Below, piece by piece: positions 24,028-33,579 of a stretch of 64,000 nucleotides of DNA. The notes under the pieces were generated by a model that saw only the letters and a program-made list of their open reading frames with translations, did not search any database and was not told the DNA's origin. The position numbers and the translations under genes are program-made. Source of the stretch: Haloglomus halophilum (GTDB taxonomy: Archaea > Halobacteriota > Halobacteria > Halobacteriales > Haloarculaceae); assembly GCF_024298885.1 (NCBI RefSeq), contig NZ_CP101166.1, positions 930,001 through 994,000 on the forward strand. Reading direction: 5' to 3'. The first letter of the stretch is position 1, and each line of letters begins with the position of its first letter.

Positions 24028-26217
24028 ATGACAGACCGGCGTGGTGACGAAGCCGAGCACAGCACGACACGACGAGGCATCCTGAAGGCGGCGGGCGCGG
24101 CGTCCGCAGGCGCCGCGGCCGCGACGCTGCTCAGCACGGGCGCGGTCGCGGAACCGACCGACCCGAGCCAGGGCGGGAGCGTCCCCGGTGAGTTCCGGAC
24201 CGACGACTACGATGCGTTCCCGCAGTCGGTCGGGAGTGGGGGGCCGACGCCGAGCGGGGCCATCGTCTGGACCCGGCTGGACGAGGAACTGGCCGCGTTC
24301 ACGAACGGACAGCTCTACCTGCAGGTGGCCGCGGACGAGACGGACGGCGATGCCACCAACGCGGACGCCGACTTCACGGACGCGCGGACGTTCACCGTTC
24401 CGACGGCCGGACGACGCGACGACGCGACGGCACTGTCGGCCGCGCAGGACCACACGGTCCGGGTCGACCTCGACGGCGAACTCGACTCGAACACGTACTA
24501 CTTCTACCGCTTCGTCTACGAGACCGGCGGCGACGCGCCGTCGACGGCGAGCCCGGTCGGGCGACTCCACACGATGCCCGCCCCCGACGCCTCCGTCGAC
24601 GACGTGCGGCTGGCGGTCAGCTCCTGCAACAACTACCTCCACGGCTACTACGGAGCGTTCGCCCACATCGCCGAGGAGGACGCGGACTACCACGTCTCGC
24701 TCGGGGACTTCCTCTACGAGTACGCCGGCGGCGGCCAGCAGCCCGGCCGCGACATCGAACTGCCCAGCGGGAAGAGCGTCACGCACACGCTGGCGGACTA
24801 CCGGCACCTGCACCGGACGTACCGGAGCGACGACCACCTGCAGGCCGCGATGGAGCGTCACACGCTCATCCACACCTGGGACGACCACGAGATCATCAAC
24901 AACCGCTGGTGGGTCGGTGACGCGGGGACGGGGTTCCCGGACACGCGGAGCCACCCGTTCGGCGGCGACCCCGAGCGGATGCGGCGACTGTACGCCCGCG
25001 GCATCAAGGCGATGCTGGAGTACCTCCCGCTCCGGGTGGCGTACGAGGACCCCTACGAGGCCGACGAGCCGGTCGAGGAGAGCAGCGCACGGCAGTACTT
25101 CCGGCTCTACCGCTCGTTCAAGTTCGGCGACCTCGCGGAGCTGTTCATGACCGACGAGCGGCTGTATCGCTCGCCCCCGCCGAAGGACGACGACGACCCG
25201 ACCGCGGCGAGCGGTCGCGACCTCGCGCCGCCGTCGCCCGAGCGCAACCAGGCCGACCTCGACCGGACGATGCTCGGGACCGAGCAGTACCGCTGGTTCC
25301 TCGACGGGGGCACCAATCCAGGGTCGATGCCCGACACCGACGGCGTCACCGGGACGGACGCGACGTGGAAGCTCCACGGCAACGAGGTGCTGTGTGCCGC
25401 GCTGAAGGCCGCCAACGCCGGCGTCGACGGCCTGTATCTCAACTACGACGCCTGGGACGGCTACGAGGCCGAGCGGAACCTCGTCATGGGTCGGCTCGCC
25501 CGTGACGAGGTGGACAACTACGTCACGCTCACGGGCGACATGCACAGCTACGTCGCGGGCTACCTGAAGCAGGACTACAAGGACCCCGAGCAGTCCGAGT
25601 ACGTCGGCGGCCCGCGGGTCGGCGTCGAGTTCATGACGCCCGGCATCTCCAGCAACAACCTCGCCAGCGCCGGCGGCCTCCCCGCGAACGCGACCGAGGA
25701 CGCTATCGACGAGGCGGTGCAGACCCAGAACCCCCACATCGAGTGGTTCAACTCCTCGCGCTGGGGGTACACGACGGTCCACATCAGCGACGGGTCGCTC
25801 ACGTACACCGCGTACGACGTGGACCGGTCGGTGGACGCGGCCGACGCGCCGAAGACACTGCTGCGGAGCTACCGGGTGCCCGAGGGGCGCTACGAACTGC
25901 AGGCGGTCCGCTCGCCGACGCTCGACGGGACCATCGGCGACCGGGTCGCGGCCTCGTTCGCCGGGGGGACCGCGAACGACGGCCCCGACGTGGCGACCGG
26001 AGCGGGTCCGGTCGACGGGACCGTCGACGCCGTGACCGGTGACGAGGGCGACGACAGCAGTGGGGGCAACGGTGGCAGCGACGACGATGGGAGCGCCAGC
26101 AGTGCCGACGGCACGGATAGCGACCCGGACGACACCGGCAGCAGCACTACCGGCAGCGACGGCGATGGGAGCGGTATCCCGGACCACATCGAGGACGCGT
26201 TCGAGCGGGGACTCTGA
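24028..26217 (+). CDS. phoD: Tat-exported PhoD-type alkaline phosphatase/phosphodiesterase
   Basis: A 729-residue enzyme that hydrolyses phosphate mono- or diesters outside the cell. A twin-arginine signal (TTRRGILKAAGA followed by an Ala-rich core) lies at about residues 14-42. The PhoD N-terminal domain (QSVGSGGPTPSGAIVWTRLD) is at about 65-165. The metallophosphatase core has SLGDFLYEYAGGG, HTWDDHEIINNRW, ELFMTDERLYRS and LTGDMHSYVAGYL, which supply the metal ligands. The C-terminal 55 residues are a Gly/Ser/Asp linker ending GIPDHIEDAFERGL, perhaps a surface or Ca-binding tail. Start 24028 fits the TATA box better than 23986. Two nt separate it from the next phosphatase gene, so the pair is one operon. 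Confidence 0.93.
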   Translation: MTDRRGDEAEHSTTRRGILKAAGAASAGAAAATLLSTGAVAEPTDPSQGGSVPGEFRTDDYDAFPQSVGSGGPTPSGAIVWTRLDEELAAFTNGQLYLQVAADETDGDATNADADFTDARTFTVPTAGRRDDATALSAAQDHTVRVDLDGELDSNTYYFYRFVYETGGDAPSTASPVGRLHTMPAPDASVDDVRLAVSSCNNYLHGYYGAFAHIAEEDADYHVSLGDFLYEYAGGGQQPGRDIELPSGKSVTHTLADYRHLHRTYRSDDHLQAAMERHTLIHTWDDHEIINNRWWVGDAGTGFPDTRSHPFGGDPERMRRLYARGIKAMLEYLPLRVAYEDPYEADEPVEESSARQYFRLYRSFKFGDLAELFMTDERLYRSPPPKDDDDPTAASGRDLAPPSPERNQADLDRTMLGTEQYRWFLDGGTNPGSMPDTDGVTGTDATWKLHGNEVLCAALKAANAGVDGLYLNYDAWDGYEAERNLVMGRLARDEVDNYVTLTGDMHSYVAGYLKQDYKDPEQSEYVGGPRVGVEFMTPGISSNNLASAGGLPANATEDAIDEAVQTQNPHIEWFNSSRWGYTTVHISDGSLTYTAYDVDRSVDAADAPKTLLRSYRVPEGRYELQAVRSPTLDGTIGDRVAASFAGGTANDGPDVATGAGPVDGTVDAVTGDEGDDSSGGNGGSDDDGSASSADGTDSDPDDTGSSTTGSDGDGSGIPDHIEDAFERGL

Positions 26218-26219
26218 CC

Positions 26220-28265
26220 ATGACACGTGACACGACAGCGACCGACGACGCAGGGGAGAGTGGGGACGACGGCAGCGCGCTCTCGCGCCGAGGCGTCCTG
26301 CGGGGCAGCGCGGCACTGGGTGCGGCGCCCATCATCGCCAGCGCTGCAGGGGCGGCCGAGGCCGGCATCGGCGACGGGCCGCAGGGCATCCACGTCGCCT
26401 GCGGGCAGGAGCCGACAAGCATGATGACCGTCGCGTTCACCGGCGCGCCCGCAGCGACCGGGGCGACCGTGCGCTACGGCGAGCCGGGCGACCTCGACAC
26501 GACCACGAGCGCGACCGGCCGGCCCGTCCCCGGCAGGGACGCGATGGCGTACACGGCCCCGCTGACGGGGCTCGCGCCCGACACGGCGTACGCCTACGAG
26601 GTCGAGTTGAACGGGACGGTCTCCGAACGGCGGGCCGTCCGCACTGCACCCAGCTACGACAGCGACGCGGGGACGGACGGGTTCACCATCACGCAGGTCG
26701 GCGACCACGGCGCCGCCGACCCCGACAACCCCGGCCAGCGGCCCGGCGACGCCCACCCGCGGATGGTGATGGCCATCGCCGAGGCGCTCGACCCCGATAT
26801 GCAGCTGCTGTCGGGTGACATCTCCTACTCCAACGGGAAGCCCTCGACGTGGGAGCTGTACTTCGACGTCCACGAGGACTACTACGGCGGGACCGCGGAC
26901 CGCCCCGCGACCCCGTTCATGACGGTCCCGGGCAACCACGAGGCCGAGGTCGGGACCGGCATGGTCCAGTACGACCGCCGGCTCAACGACGCGATGCCCA
27001 TCTACGACCCCGACATCGACGCCGTCTCGAAGCAGCGGTGGTGGGACATCGTCTACGAGAACGCCTTCATCATGGGGCTGAACACGACCGCGGACGCCTG
27101 CGGCGACCTCGCGCGGGCCGAGGAGTTCGTCCCGCTGTACGACCCCCGCTGCGAGACCGAGCAGGGACTCACCTACGGGGCGGTCCAGGAGCGGTACATG
27201 CGGTCGGCGCTCCAGCGCGCCGAGGACGACGAGGACGTGAAATGGAAGATCGTCACCTTCCACGGCCCGCTCTGGACCACCTCGCCGGACCACGAGCCCC
27301 GGCGCGACCTGCAGGAGCGCTGGGGGCCCATCTTCGACGAGTACGACGTGGACCTCGTGCTCCACGGGGACAACCACGTCTACGAGCGCACCAAACCCAT
27401 CCGGCACACCGACGACCTGCTGACCTACTCGGAGCGCCGAGCCCCGGCGCGGACGCCCGCCGGGGAGAGCGCCCCCCCGCCGGCAGAGGCCGCCGAGGGC
27501 CTCGAGTTGCCGTTCGACGAGGAGGACCCGCACGGGACGACCTTCATCGTCAACGGGACCGGCGGCGTGAGCCACTACCCGCTCGGCGTGCGCGAGCTGT
27601 ACATGGACACGACGGCGGCCGAGTTCTTCGGCGTCACACGGCTGGACATCGACGAGGCGTCCATCGACGTGCAGTACGTCGCGGCGCCGCCGCTCGCGGC
27701 CCAGGACCTGGACGAATCCACGCCCCTGACCGACGACTTCGACCCGACCGGGGACGCGGTCCGGGTCGTCGACGAGTTCTCCATCGTCAAGGACAGCCGC
27801 GGCCGCCCGACACAGGTCGAGGGGACCCCCAGCGGGCCGACGACGCCACGACAGCTCGCGGTCACCGGCCGCCGGACCGACGACGGCCGCCTCTTCACCG
27901 CCGGCAGCACGAACCAGATGACCGTCGAGGTCACCGAGGCCAACGACACGGTCGAGCTGCGCGACCGGATTCCGGCGGCGTGGACCGTGGTCGGCGGCGA
28001 GGTCGAGCGTGTCGAATCCGGTCCCGAGGGGACCGGGACGAAGTACGTCTACCTCGACCCGTCGGCGCCCGACGACGAGGCGGTCCGACTCCGCGCGGAC
28101 TACTTCGTGGAGGCGCCCGGCGATACCGACGACACGGGCGAGTACACCTTCGGGCCGGTCCAGGCACGCGGGACCGAGCAGTACCGGGACTCGGGCTGGA
28201 CCGCGGTCGCGGGCACGACCAGCACCGAGCGCGTGGTCGGCGTCGGCACGCAGGGGCTGTTCTGA
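26220..28265 (+). CDS. Tat-exported purple-acid-type metallophosphoesterase
   Basis: A 681-residue exported enzyme, second gene of the phosphatase operon. The Tat signal is SRRGVLRGSAALGA (about 22-50). A fibronectin-like purple acid phosphatase N-domain (VRYGEPGDLDTTT, about 80-140) is followed by the metallophosphoesterase core. Its ligand motifs are QVGDHGAAD, LLSGDISYSNGK, VPGNHEAEVG, VTFHGPLW and LHGDNHVYERT. Residues about 545-675 are not phosphatase. They are homologous to the C-terminus of the subtilase at 4567-7722 (RTDDGRLFTAG, IPAAWTVVGGEVERVE, YTFGPVQA). Together with PhoD it should release phosphate from extracellular organic esters, probably under phosphate limitation (inference; no Pho box is known to me in this group). 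Confidence 0.92.
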   Translation: MTRDTTATDDAGESGDDGSALSRRGVLRGSAALGAAPIIASAAGAAEAGIGDGPQGIHVACGQEPTSMMTVAFTGAPAATGATVRYGEPGDLDTTTSATGRPVPGRDAMAYTAPLTGLAPDTAYAYEVELNGTVSERRAVRTAPSYDSDAGTDGFTITQVGDHGAADPDNPGQRPGDAHPRMVMAIAEALDPDMQLLSGDISYSNGKPSTWELYFDVHEDYYGGTADRPATPFMTVPGNHEAEVGTGMVQYDRRLNDAMPIYDPDIDAVSKQRWWDIVYENAFIMGLNTTADACGDLARAEEFVPLYDPRCETEQGLTYGAVQERYMRSALQRAEDDEDVKWKIVTFHGPLWTTSPDHEPRRDLQERWGPIFDEYDVDLVLHGDNHVYERTKPIRHTDDLLTYSERRAPARTPAGESAPPPAEAAEGLELPFDEEDPHGTTFIVNGTGGVSHYPLGVRELYMDTTAAEFFGVTRLDIDEASIDVQYVAAPPLAAQDLDESTPLTDDFDPTGDAVRVVDEFSIVKDSRGRPTQVEGTPSGPTTPRQLAVTGRRTDDGRLFTAGSTNQMTVEVTEANDTVELRDRIPAAWTVVGGEVERVESGPEGTGTKYVYLDPSAPDDEAVRLRADYFVEAPGDTDDTGEYTFGPVQARGTEQYRDSGWTAVAGTTSTERVVGVGTQGLF

Positions 28266-28361
28266 GGCTGTTCGGCCGCGCTCCGGGGCCGGGAAGCCGG
28301 TAGCCGACCTCCCCGCCCACAGGTATTTCAGCGGCGACGGGGAACCGTACGGATACCTGCG

Positions 28362-30236
28362 ATGGACTCGCCGAGCGACCCGAGACGGGTACTCCACGTC
28401 GACGACGACCAGGCGTTCCTCGAGCTGACGGCGGAGTTCCTCGAACGCGAGAGCGACGCCCTCGTCGTGACGACGGCGACGGGCGTCGACGAGGCGATGG
28501 CCACCCTCGACCGGGAGTCGTTCGACTGTATCGTGAGCGACTACGACATGCCCGGCGCCAACGGGCTGACGTTCCTCGAAGGGGTTCGCGAGCGCCACCC
28601 CGACCTGCCGTTCGTCCTGTTCACGGGCAAGGGGAGCGAGGAGGTCGCCAGCGAGGCCATCACCGCGGGCGTCACCGACTACCTGCAGAAGGGGGGCGGC
28701 ACCGAACGGTTCGCACTGCTGGCCAACCGCATCGAGAAGGCCGTCGAGCGCTACCGCTCCGAGCAGGCGCTGGAGGAACGCAACCGTCGGCTGGAGACGC
28801 TCATCAGCAACCTCCCCGGTATCGTCTACCGCTGCGAGAACGCGCCGGGCTGGCCGATGAGCTACGTGGCCGGCGAGTGCGAACAGCTGGTCGGCTACCC
28901 CGCCGACGCCATCGAGCGCGGCGACATCTCGTGGGGGGAGGATATCATCCATCCCGAGGACCGGGAGGTGGCCTGGGAGACGGTCCAGGACGCCATCACG
29001 TCCGGCGAAGCGTTCGAACTCACCTACCGCATCGTCGACGCCGACGGCGAGGTACGGTGGGTATGGGAGCGCGGCCGAGCTGTCGATGTGACGAACGCAC
29101 CGTGGGCTGACCCCGCGGAGTTCGACAACGGGGGAGCCGGCAGCCAGGCCGTCGACACGGTGGCGCTGGAGGGGTTCATCACCGACATCACCGAGGCCAA
29201 GGAGCGCGAACAGGAACTCCGCGAACAGCGCGCGTTCACCGAGACCATCATGGACGCGTTCGACGACATCGTCTACGTCTTCGACCACGGGGGGAACTTC
29301 ATCGAGTGGAACGACCGGGCGACGGTCGTCTCGGGCTACACGGACGAGGAACTGGCCGAGATGGGACCGCTCGACTTCATCGCGGACGAGGACGCCGAGC
29401 GCGTCGCGGACTCCATCCAGGAGATCTACGAGACCGGCCGCTCACACGTCGAGGCCGACCTCGTCATGGCGGACGGCTCGACGGTCCCCTACGAGTTCCG
29501 GGGACGGGCGCTCACCGACGAGGACGGCGAGCCCTGGGGTTTCTGTGGCATCGCACGCGACATCTCGGAGCGCCGCCGCAACGAGCGCGAACTGGAGTCA
29601 CGCAACGAGCGTCTCGACGAGTTCGCGTCCATCGTCAGCCACGACCTCCGCAACCCGCTGAACGTGGCCGCAGGCCACCTGGAGCTGGCCCGCGAGGAGT
29701 GCGACTCTGACCACCTCGACCCGGTCGAGCGGGCCCACGACCGCATGCACGCACTCATCGAGGAGCTCCTGACACTCGGCCGCGAGGGCGAGTCCGTCGA
29801 GGACCCCGCTCCGGTCCCGCTGGCGGATATCGCCGAGGCGGGCTGGCAGCACGTCGACACGGGGGACGCGACGCTCACCGTAGAGACCGACCGACACGTC
29901 CGGGCCGACAGCCCCCGGCTCCAGCGCCTCCTCGAGAACCTCGTCCGCAACGCCGTGACACACGGCACGGACGACGACACGGCGGCCGACATCACCGTCA
30001 CCGTCGGCTGCCTGCCGGAGGATGCGGGCTTCTACGTGGCCGACGACGGCTGCGGCATCCCGGCCGACGAGCGCCAGGCCGTCCTGGACCCGGGCTACTC
30101 CACGAGCGAGATCGGGACCGGGTTCGGCCTCACCATCGTCCGGCGCATCGCCGACGCCCACGGCTGGGACCTGACGCTCGCCGAGAGCGAGGCCGGCGGC
30201 GTCCGGGTCGAGGTCCGGAACGTCGGGTTCGACTGA
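28362..30236 (+). CDS. receiver-PAS-PAS-histidine kinase (HTR type)
   Basis: A 624-residue cytosolic hybrid sensor. The receiver is at residues 8-125, with phospho-acceptor Asp60 in SDYDMPGANG and the conserved LFTGKGSEEVAS. PAS 1 is at about 140-285 (YPADAIERGDISWGEDIIHP). PAS 2 is at about 290-405 (EWNDRATVVSGYTDEEL). The HisKA region carries His427 in SHDLRNPLN, and the HATPase is at about 505-620 with N-box ENLVRNAVTHG, VADDGCGIPADE and GTGFGLTIV. It is an N-terminal-receiver kinase common in haloarchaea, with unknown input. No partner regulator is adjacent; tRNA-Ile starts 75 nt downstream. Its ATPase domain lacks the insert seen in the kinase at 40 kb. Confidence 0.93.
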   Translation: MDSPSDPRRVLHVDDDQAFLELTAEFLERESDALVVTTATGVDEAMATLDRESFDCIVSDYDMPGANGLTFLEGVRERHPDLPFVLFTGKGSEEVASEAITAGVTDYLQKGGGTERFALLANRIEKAVERYRSEQALEERNRRLETLISNLPGIVYRCENAPGWPMSYVAGECEQLVGYPADAIERGDISWGEDIIHPEDREVAWETVQDAITSGEAFELTYRIVDADGEVRWVWERGRAVDVTNAPWADPAEFDNGGAGSQAVDTVALEGFITDITEAKEREQELREQRAFTETIMDAFDDIVYVFDHGGNFIEWNDRATVVSGYTDEELAEMGPLDFIADEDAERVADSIQEIYETGRSHVEADLVMADGSTVPYEFRGRALTDEDGEPWGFCGIARDISERRRNERELESRNERLDEFASIVSHDLRNPLNVAAGHLELAREECDSDHLDPVERAHDRMHALIEELLTLGREGESVEDPAPVPLADIAEAGWQHVDTGDATLTVETDRHVRADSPRLQRLLENLVRNAVTHGTDDDTAADITVTVGCLPEDAGFYVADDGCGIPADERQAVLDPGYSTSEIGTGFGLTIVRRIADAHGWDLTLAESEAGGVRVEVRNVGFD

Positions 30237-30270
30237 CCGGTGAGTGGGGGAAACCGCACCGAAAGGTAAT

Positions 30271-30279
30271 GCTTAAACA
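30271..30279 (+). promoter_or_regulatory. promoter of tRNA-Ile
   Basis: A GCTTAAAC box preceded by a purine-rich BRE-like GAAAGGTAAT. It lies about 37 nt before the mature tRNA 5' end, allowing a short 5' leader for RNase P. Confidence 0.5.
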
Positions 30280-30311
30280 ATCGACGGCAGTACCACCGAG
30301 TGCGCCTACCT

Positions 30312-30386
30312 GGGCCAATAGCTCAGTCAGGTACGAGCGCTCGGCTGATAACCGGGAGGTCACCGGTTCAAATCCGGTTTGGCCCA
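30312..30386 (+). tRNA. tRNA-Ile (anticodon GAT)
   Basis: A full cloverleaf of 75 nt. The acceptor stem GGGCCAA pairs with TTGGCCC and the discriminator is A. The D arm is GCTC/GAGC, and the anticodon stem CTCGG/CCGGG holds loop CTGATAA (anticodon GAT). The variable loop is AGGTC and the T arm is ACCGG-TTCAAAT-CCGGT. CCA is not encoded. There is no intron. Confidence 0.97.
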
Positions 30387-30783
30387 TGGGCCAGGCACCC
30401 GATGCCTGTCCGTGGCTAAACAAGGCGCAGACCTCCCCAGCCAATTCATCTCGGACGTTACACCGAACAGCGGCAGTACTCATCTTCCGGCCCCCGGTCT
30501 CGGCCCCGGAGCGTCGTGACGCTGGGAGCGTCGATAGACGAGGGACGCGAGCAGCGTTCGTGTCGGCGGTGTATCGCTTCGTTCGTCCGCCCTCCTTCAT
30601 ATCAAATACACTATCTATTCTCAAGGTCGGCAACAACCGACACGCTCTTTTGGGCCTGAAATGCCCAATATACGATAGCCGTACCTGTCCGACCATCCGT
30701 TCTTTCTTATCTATATCTTGTCATAAATGGCCGTCGTCGTCCGGTAGAAGTCCGAAGTGGGTGTCCGCTCTGTGTCGGGGTGG
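30387..30783. other. non-coding region after tRNA-Ile
   Basis: Nearly 400 bp with no supported gene. The first part contains a GGGCCA...TGGCCC-type inverted match to the tRNA acceptor end. The last 150 bp are AT-richer and hold a TATA-like CTATATCTT at about 30711-30719, the likely promoter of the secreted protein downstream. I see no repeat of the tRNA 3' end here, unlike at tRNA-Leu. Confidence 0.5.
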
Positions 30784-32025
30784 ATGGGTCTGACCAATCG
30801 TTCGACGATGGCACAGGTTACGCTCGCACTCGCCGTCCTCCTCTCGACCACGGTGGCCCCGGTCGCGGCCGCTCCGGACGAGGGCGGTCTCCTCGGTGGC
30901 GACGACGGTGGGCTGCTCGGAGGGGCCAACGAGTCCGAGGCTGGAAGCAACGCCACCGACGTGGTCGATGACACGGTGGATACCACTACCGGGCAGGTCG
31001 ACGACGCGACGGGTACCGACGCCGTCGGCGACACCGTCGACTCGGCCACGGCGCCGGTAGCGGGCGTTACGGATGGTACCGCGCCGACCGACGGCGTGAC
31101 CGAGGGGGGCGCCGGCCCGGCCGGGACGGTCTCGGACGCCGTCACCTCGACCGGTGAGGCGACCGACGCTGACGCGACCACCGCCGACGCGGCCGCCGAG
31201 CCGCTCGCCGGTGACCGGTTGGAGCGCGGCGTCGGCACGGGCCTGCTCCCGGTCGGCCCGCTCCCCACCGACCGGCTGCCGGTGACCGGTGAGGGCGCGC
31301 CGGTCGAGCCGGAGGATTCGCCGTACGGCTCGGACGCGTCCGGGCGACTCGACGCGTGTACGCTCCCGGTCCGGTCCGACGACCTCCCGCTCGAGCGGGC
31401 GCCGGCTCCCAGTGACCTCCCGGTGGAACTCGACGTGCCCGGGGTGCCGGCCAGCCTCCTGACACCCGAGACGGTGACGGGGCTGGCGTTCGCGGTTGCG
31501 CCGCGCCCCTGTACGGTGTACGACCCGCACGACCCGTCGATCGACCCGACGGAGCCGCCGAACGACCCGGAGGCGGTCGCCGAGCTGAGCCAGGTGGAGG
31601 CCGGCCAGGACGGCGTCCAGGTCGCGGGGGGCTCGCTGGCCTTCCTCGAACGGGGCGGACCCAGTAGCTCGCTGCTCGCGGGCATCGTCGCCAACCGCGA
31701 GCAGATCAGCGCCGGCGAGCGGCTCAAGGCCACCGACGGCCGGACCTCGAAGTACCTCTACCTGAAGGGACTCGGGCTCGTCCTCGTCGAGGAGCGCGTC
31801 GTCGACGGGCAGCTGGAGACCGCGGTCTTCGGCAAGAGCTTCACGGTCACCTCGCGGTGCGAACTGCAGAACGCGTCGGCACCCTCCGCCGACGACCCCC
31901 TGGGCCCCTGCGAGTACGACTACAACGGCCTCCCGCAGGCCGTGACGGCCGAGGATGTCATCGACATGGTCCAGAACCCGCCGAGCGAGCCACCCGTCCA
32001 GCCACAGGGCGACGTGGTCCCCTGA
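30784..32025 (+). CDS. secreted haloarchaeal protein of unknown function
   Basis: A 413-residue protein with a Sec-type signal (MAQVTLALAVLLSTTVAPVA, cleavage after AAA about residue 34). After a GGLLGGDDGGLLGG repeat comes a 130-residue low-complexity Thr/Asp/Val/Gly region made of loose DxVD(S/T)xT repeats. A folded C-terminal half follows (about 200-400), with the segment TSKYLYLKGLGLVLVEERVVD and two cysteines (RCELQ, GPCEYD) that may form a disulfide. The start is uncertain: GTG 30757, ATG 30784 or ATG 30808. I chose 30784, which is preceded by a GGGGTGG stretch. No family recognised. It is convergent with the kinase downstream. Confidence 0.75.
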   Translation: MGLTNRSTMAQVTLALAVLLSTTVAPVAAAPDEGGLLGGDDGGLLGGANESEAGSNATDVVDDTVDTTTGQVDDATGTDAVGDTVDSATAPVAGVTDGTAPTDGVTEGGAGPAGTVSDAVTSTGEATDADATTADAAAEPLAGDRLERGVGTGLLPVGPLPTDRLPVTGEGAPVEPEDSPYGSDASGRLDACTLPVRSDDLPLERAPAPSDLPVELDVPGVPASLLTPETVTGLAFAVAPRPCTVYDPHDPSIDPTEPPNDPEAVAELSQVEAGQDGVQVAGGSLAFLERGGPSSSLLAGIVANREQISAGERLKATDGRTSKYLYLKGLGLVLVEERVVDGQLETAVFGKSFTVTSRCELQNASAPSADDPLGPCEYDYNGLPQAVTAEDVIDMVQNPPSEPPVQPQGDVVP

Positions 32026-32068
32026 CCGACGACCGGACGGTCGTCGACGAAGCGCCGCATCTCCCGAC

Positions 32069-33103
32069 CTACACCCGGAACTCGAACCGCGCTCCGCCGT
32101 CCTCGCCCCCGGCCACCTCCACCTGCCAGCCGTGGGCGTCGGCGATGCGCCGGACGATGGCGAGGCCGATACCGGTTCCGCCGGAAGCGGTCGTGTACCC
32201 CTGGTTGAACACCTCGTCGCGTTCGTCGGGCGGGATGCCGGGGCCGTCGTCCGCGACGTAGAAGCCCTCGTCGCCGGGGAGCGTGCCGACCGTGACCGTC
32301 GGGTCGGCACCGGCGTGCTCGTGGGCATTGCGGAGCAGGTTCTCGAAGAGGGCCGTGAGGCGCTCGGGGTCGGCGCGGAGCTTCGTCTCGTCGCTGACGA
32401 CCACCTCGATGTCGGCGTCGACGGTGTTGCGGGCACGTTCGACCGTCCGCTCCAGCGAGACCGGCTTGAGGTCGGTCACGTCGCGCCCCTCCTGGGAGAG
32501 CGTGAGCAGTTCGCCGATCATCTGGTCCATCCGGCGGTGGGCCTGCTCGACGCGCTCGAAGTCCGCCTCGTCGCCGGTCTCCTTCGCGAGCTGGAGGCCA
32601 CCGCTGGCGACCCCGAGCGGGTTGCGGAGGTCGTGGCTGACGATGGACGCGAACTCGTCGAGGCGGACGTTGCGCTGGCGGAGTTCGGCGGTCGTCTGCT
32701 GGAGCTGCGCGTGGTAGTAGCCCGCGGCGCCGCCGAACGTGGCGCCGACGGTCGCCGAGGAAGCGACCATGAAGATGGGGTCCGTGACGCTCTCGCGCTG
32801 GAACGTGAGCACCGCGAGCAACCAGACCGCGAGCGCGCCCGTCACGACGGCGCCGCTGAACCCCCACGCGCTGATGAGGAGCATATCCTCGGGGTCGGTG
32901 CCGCGCTCCCAGAGCACGACGCCGAAGGCGAGGAAGAACAGCGACAGCCCGACCGGGAGCCCGGATTCGACCAGTCGGAGCCAGAACGGTGCCGAACTCA
33001 CGACGATGTTGGCCAGCGAGAGACACAATAGCAGGAAGCCGAGCCCCGCGACGGAGGCCCGCTGGAGCGCGGTGTCGGAGAGCGAGGCGGTCGAGGGAGC
33101 CAT
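32069..33103 (-). CDS. membrane-bound histidine kinase
   Basis: A 344-residue kinase. Residues 10-130 hold four hydrophobic helices (GLGFLLLCLSLANIVV, LPVGLSLFFLAFGVVLW, AVVTGALAVWLLAVLTF, and a shorter fourth), forming a small membrane sensor without a large external loop. A short coiled linker leads to HisKA with His157 in SHDLRNPLG. The HATPase (about 235-344) has N-box ENLLRNAHEHAG, VADDGPGIPPDE and GGTGIGLAIV. Start at the ATG at 33103 removes a charged N-terminal stretch unlike the family. No response regulator is adjacent, as is common for haloarchaeal orphan kinases. The stimulus is unknown, possibly membrane or osmotic state. Confidence 0.9.
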   Translation of the reverse strand: MAPSTASLSDTALQRASVAGLGFLLLCLSLANIVVSSAPFWLRLVESGLPVGLSLFFLAFGVVLWERGTDPEDMLLISAWGFSGAVVTGALAVWLLAVLTFQRESVTDPIFMVASSATVGATFGGAAGYYHAQLQQTTAELRQRNVRLDEFASIVSHDLRNPLGVASGGLQLAKETGDEADFERVEQAHRRMDQMIGELLTLSQEGRDVTDLKPVSLERTVERARNTVDADIEVVVSDETKLRADPERLTALFENLLRNAHEHAGADPTVTVGTLPGDEGFYVADDGPGIPPDERDEVFNQGYTTASGGTGIGLAIVRRIADAHGWQVEVAGGEDGGARFEFRV

Positions 33104-33304
33104 CGATGATACCGGGAACTGGTCCCGTCGTCCACGACGACACCCGCTGTCGATATAAAAACTGGCGTGGGCCCGTGTAACACTGGGGCGCCGCGACCAC
33201 CGGGCACGGTACCGGTCCATCGCCGCCGCTGCCGGTCACCACGGGGAATCGGGCCGTCGGATGGCACCGGCGGGACGAGCGCTCCTTCCACGCGGCGCGC
33301 CCAT

Positions 33305-33313
33305 CGTAAATAC
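33305..33313 (+). promoter_or_regulatory. promoter of zinc-finger gene copy 1
   Basis: GTAAATACCCCCGG, with the box centred 58 nt before the ATG at 33367. The same sequence and the same 58-nt spacing occur before copy 2. Confidence 0.5.
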
Positions 33314-33366
33314 CCCCGGACGGCACCGGCAGTACCCCTTTGCCTCGATGCTCGGTACGGAGTGAC

Positions 33367-33579
33367 ATGGGAGACAGTGCTGGCGAGACGGTCCCGTGTC
33401 ACTACTGTGGCACCGCCGTCGACGTTCCCGCCGAGCGAAGCCGCTTCGAGGTGTTCACGTCGCACTTCGAGACCGAGCACATCCGGGACCGGCCCGCTGT
33501 GTCCCGCGAGCGAGCGACCGGTGAGCTCGCCGCCGGGTCGCACTCCCGAACGGAAGGGGACCGTGACGCGGGGAACTGA
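33367..33579 (+). CDS. small C2H2-type zinc-finger protein, copy 1
   Basis: A 70-residue protein. It opens MGDSAGETVPCHYCGTAVDV and continues to HFETEH, giving C-x2-C-x18-H-x4-H, a plausible single zinc-binding module. The tail is polar and disordered. Small C2H2/CPxCG-type zinc proteins are frequent in haloarchaea, and several affect biofilm or gene regulation; the exact role here is unknown. The start is fixed by comparison with the tandem copy at 33749, where the same residues begin the protein at the same distance from a near-identical promoter. Confidence 0.8.
   Translation: MGDSAGETVPCHYCGTAVDVPAERSRFEVFTSHFETEHIRDRPAVSRERATGELAAGSHSRTEGDRDAGN

Noticed and set aside
25890..29288. Open frame of over 1,100 codons on the minus strand
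   Set aside because: It lies antisense to three well-supported genes (phoD, purple-acid-type phosphatase, receiver kinase). Its composition is Val/Arg/Gly-rich and it has no recognisable motif. Long antisense frames are common in high-GC coding DNA.
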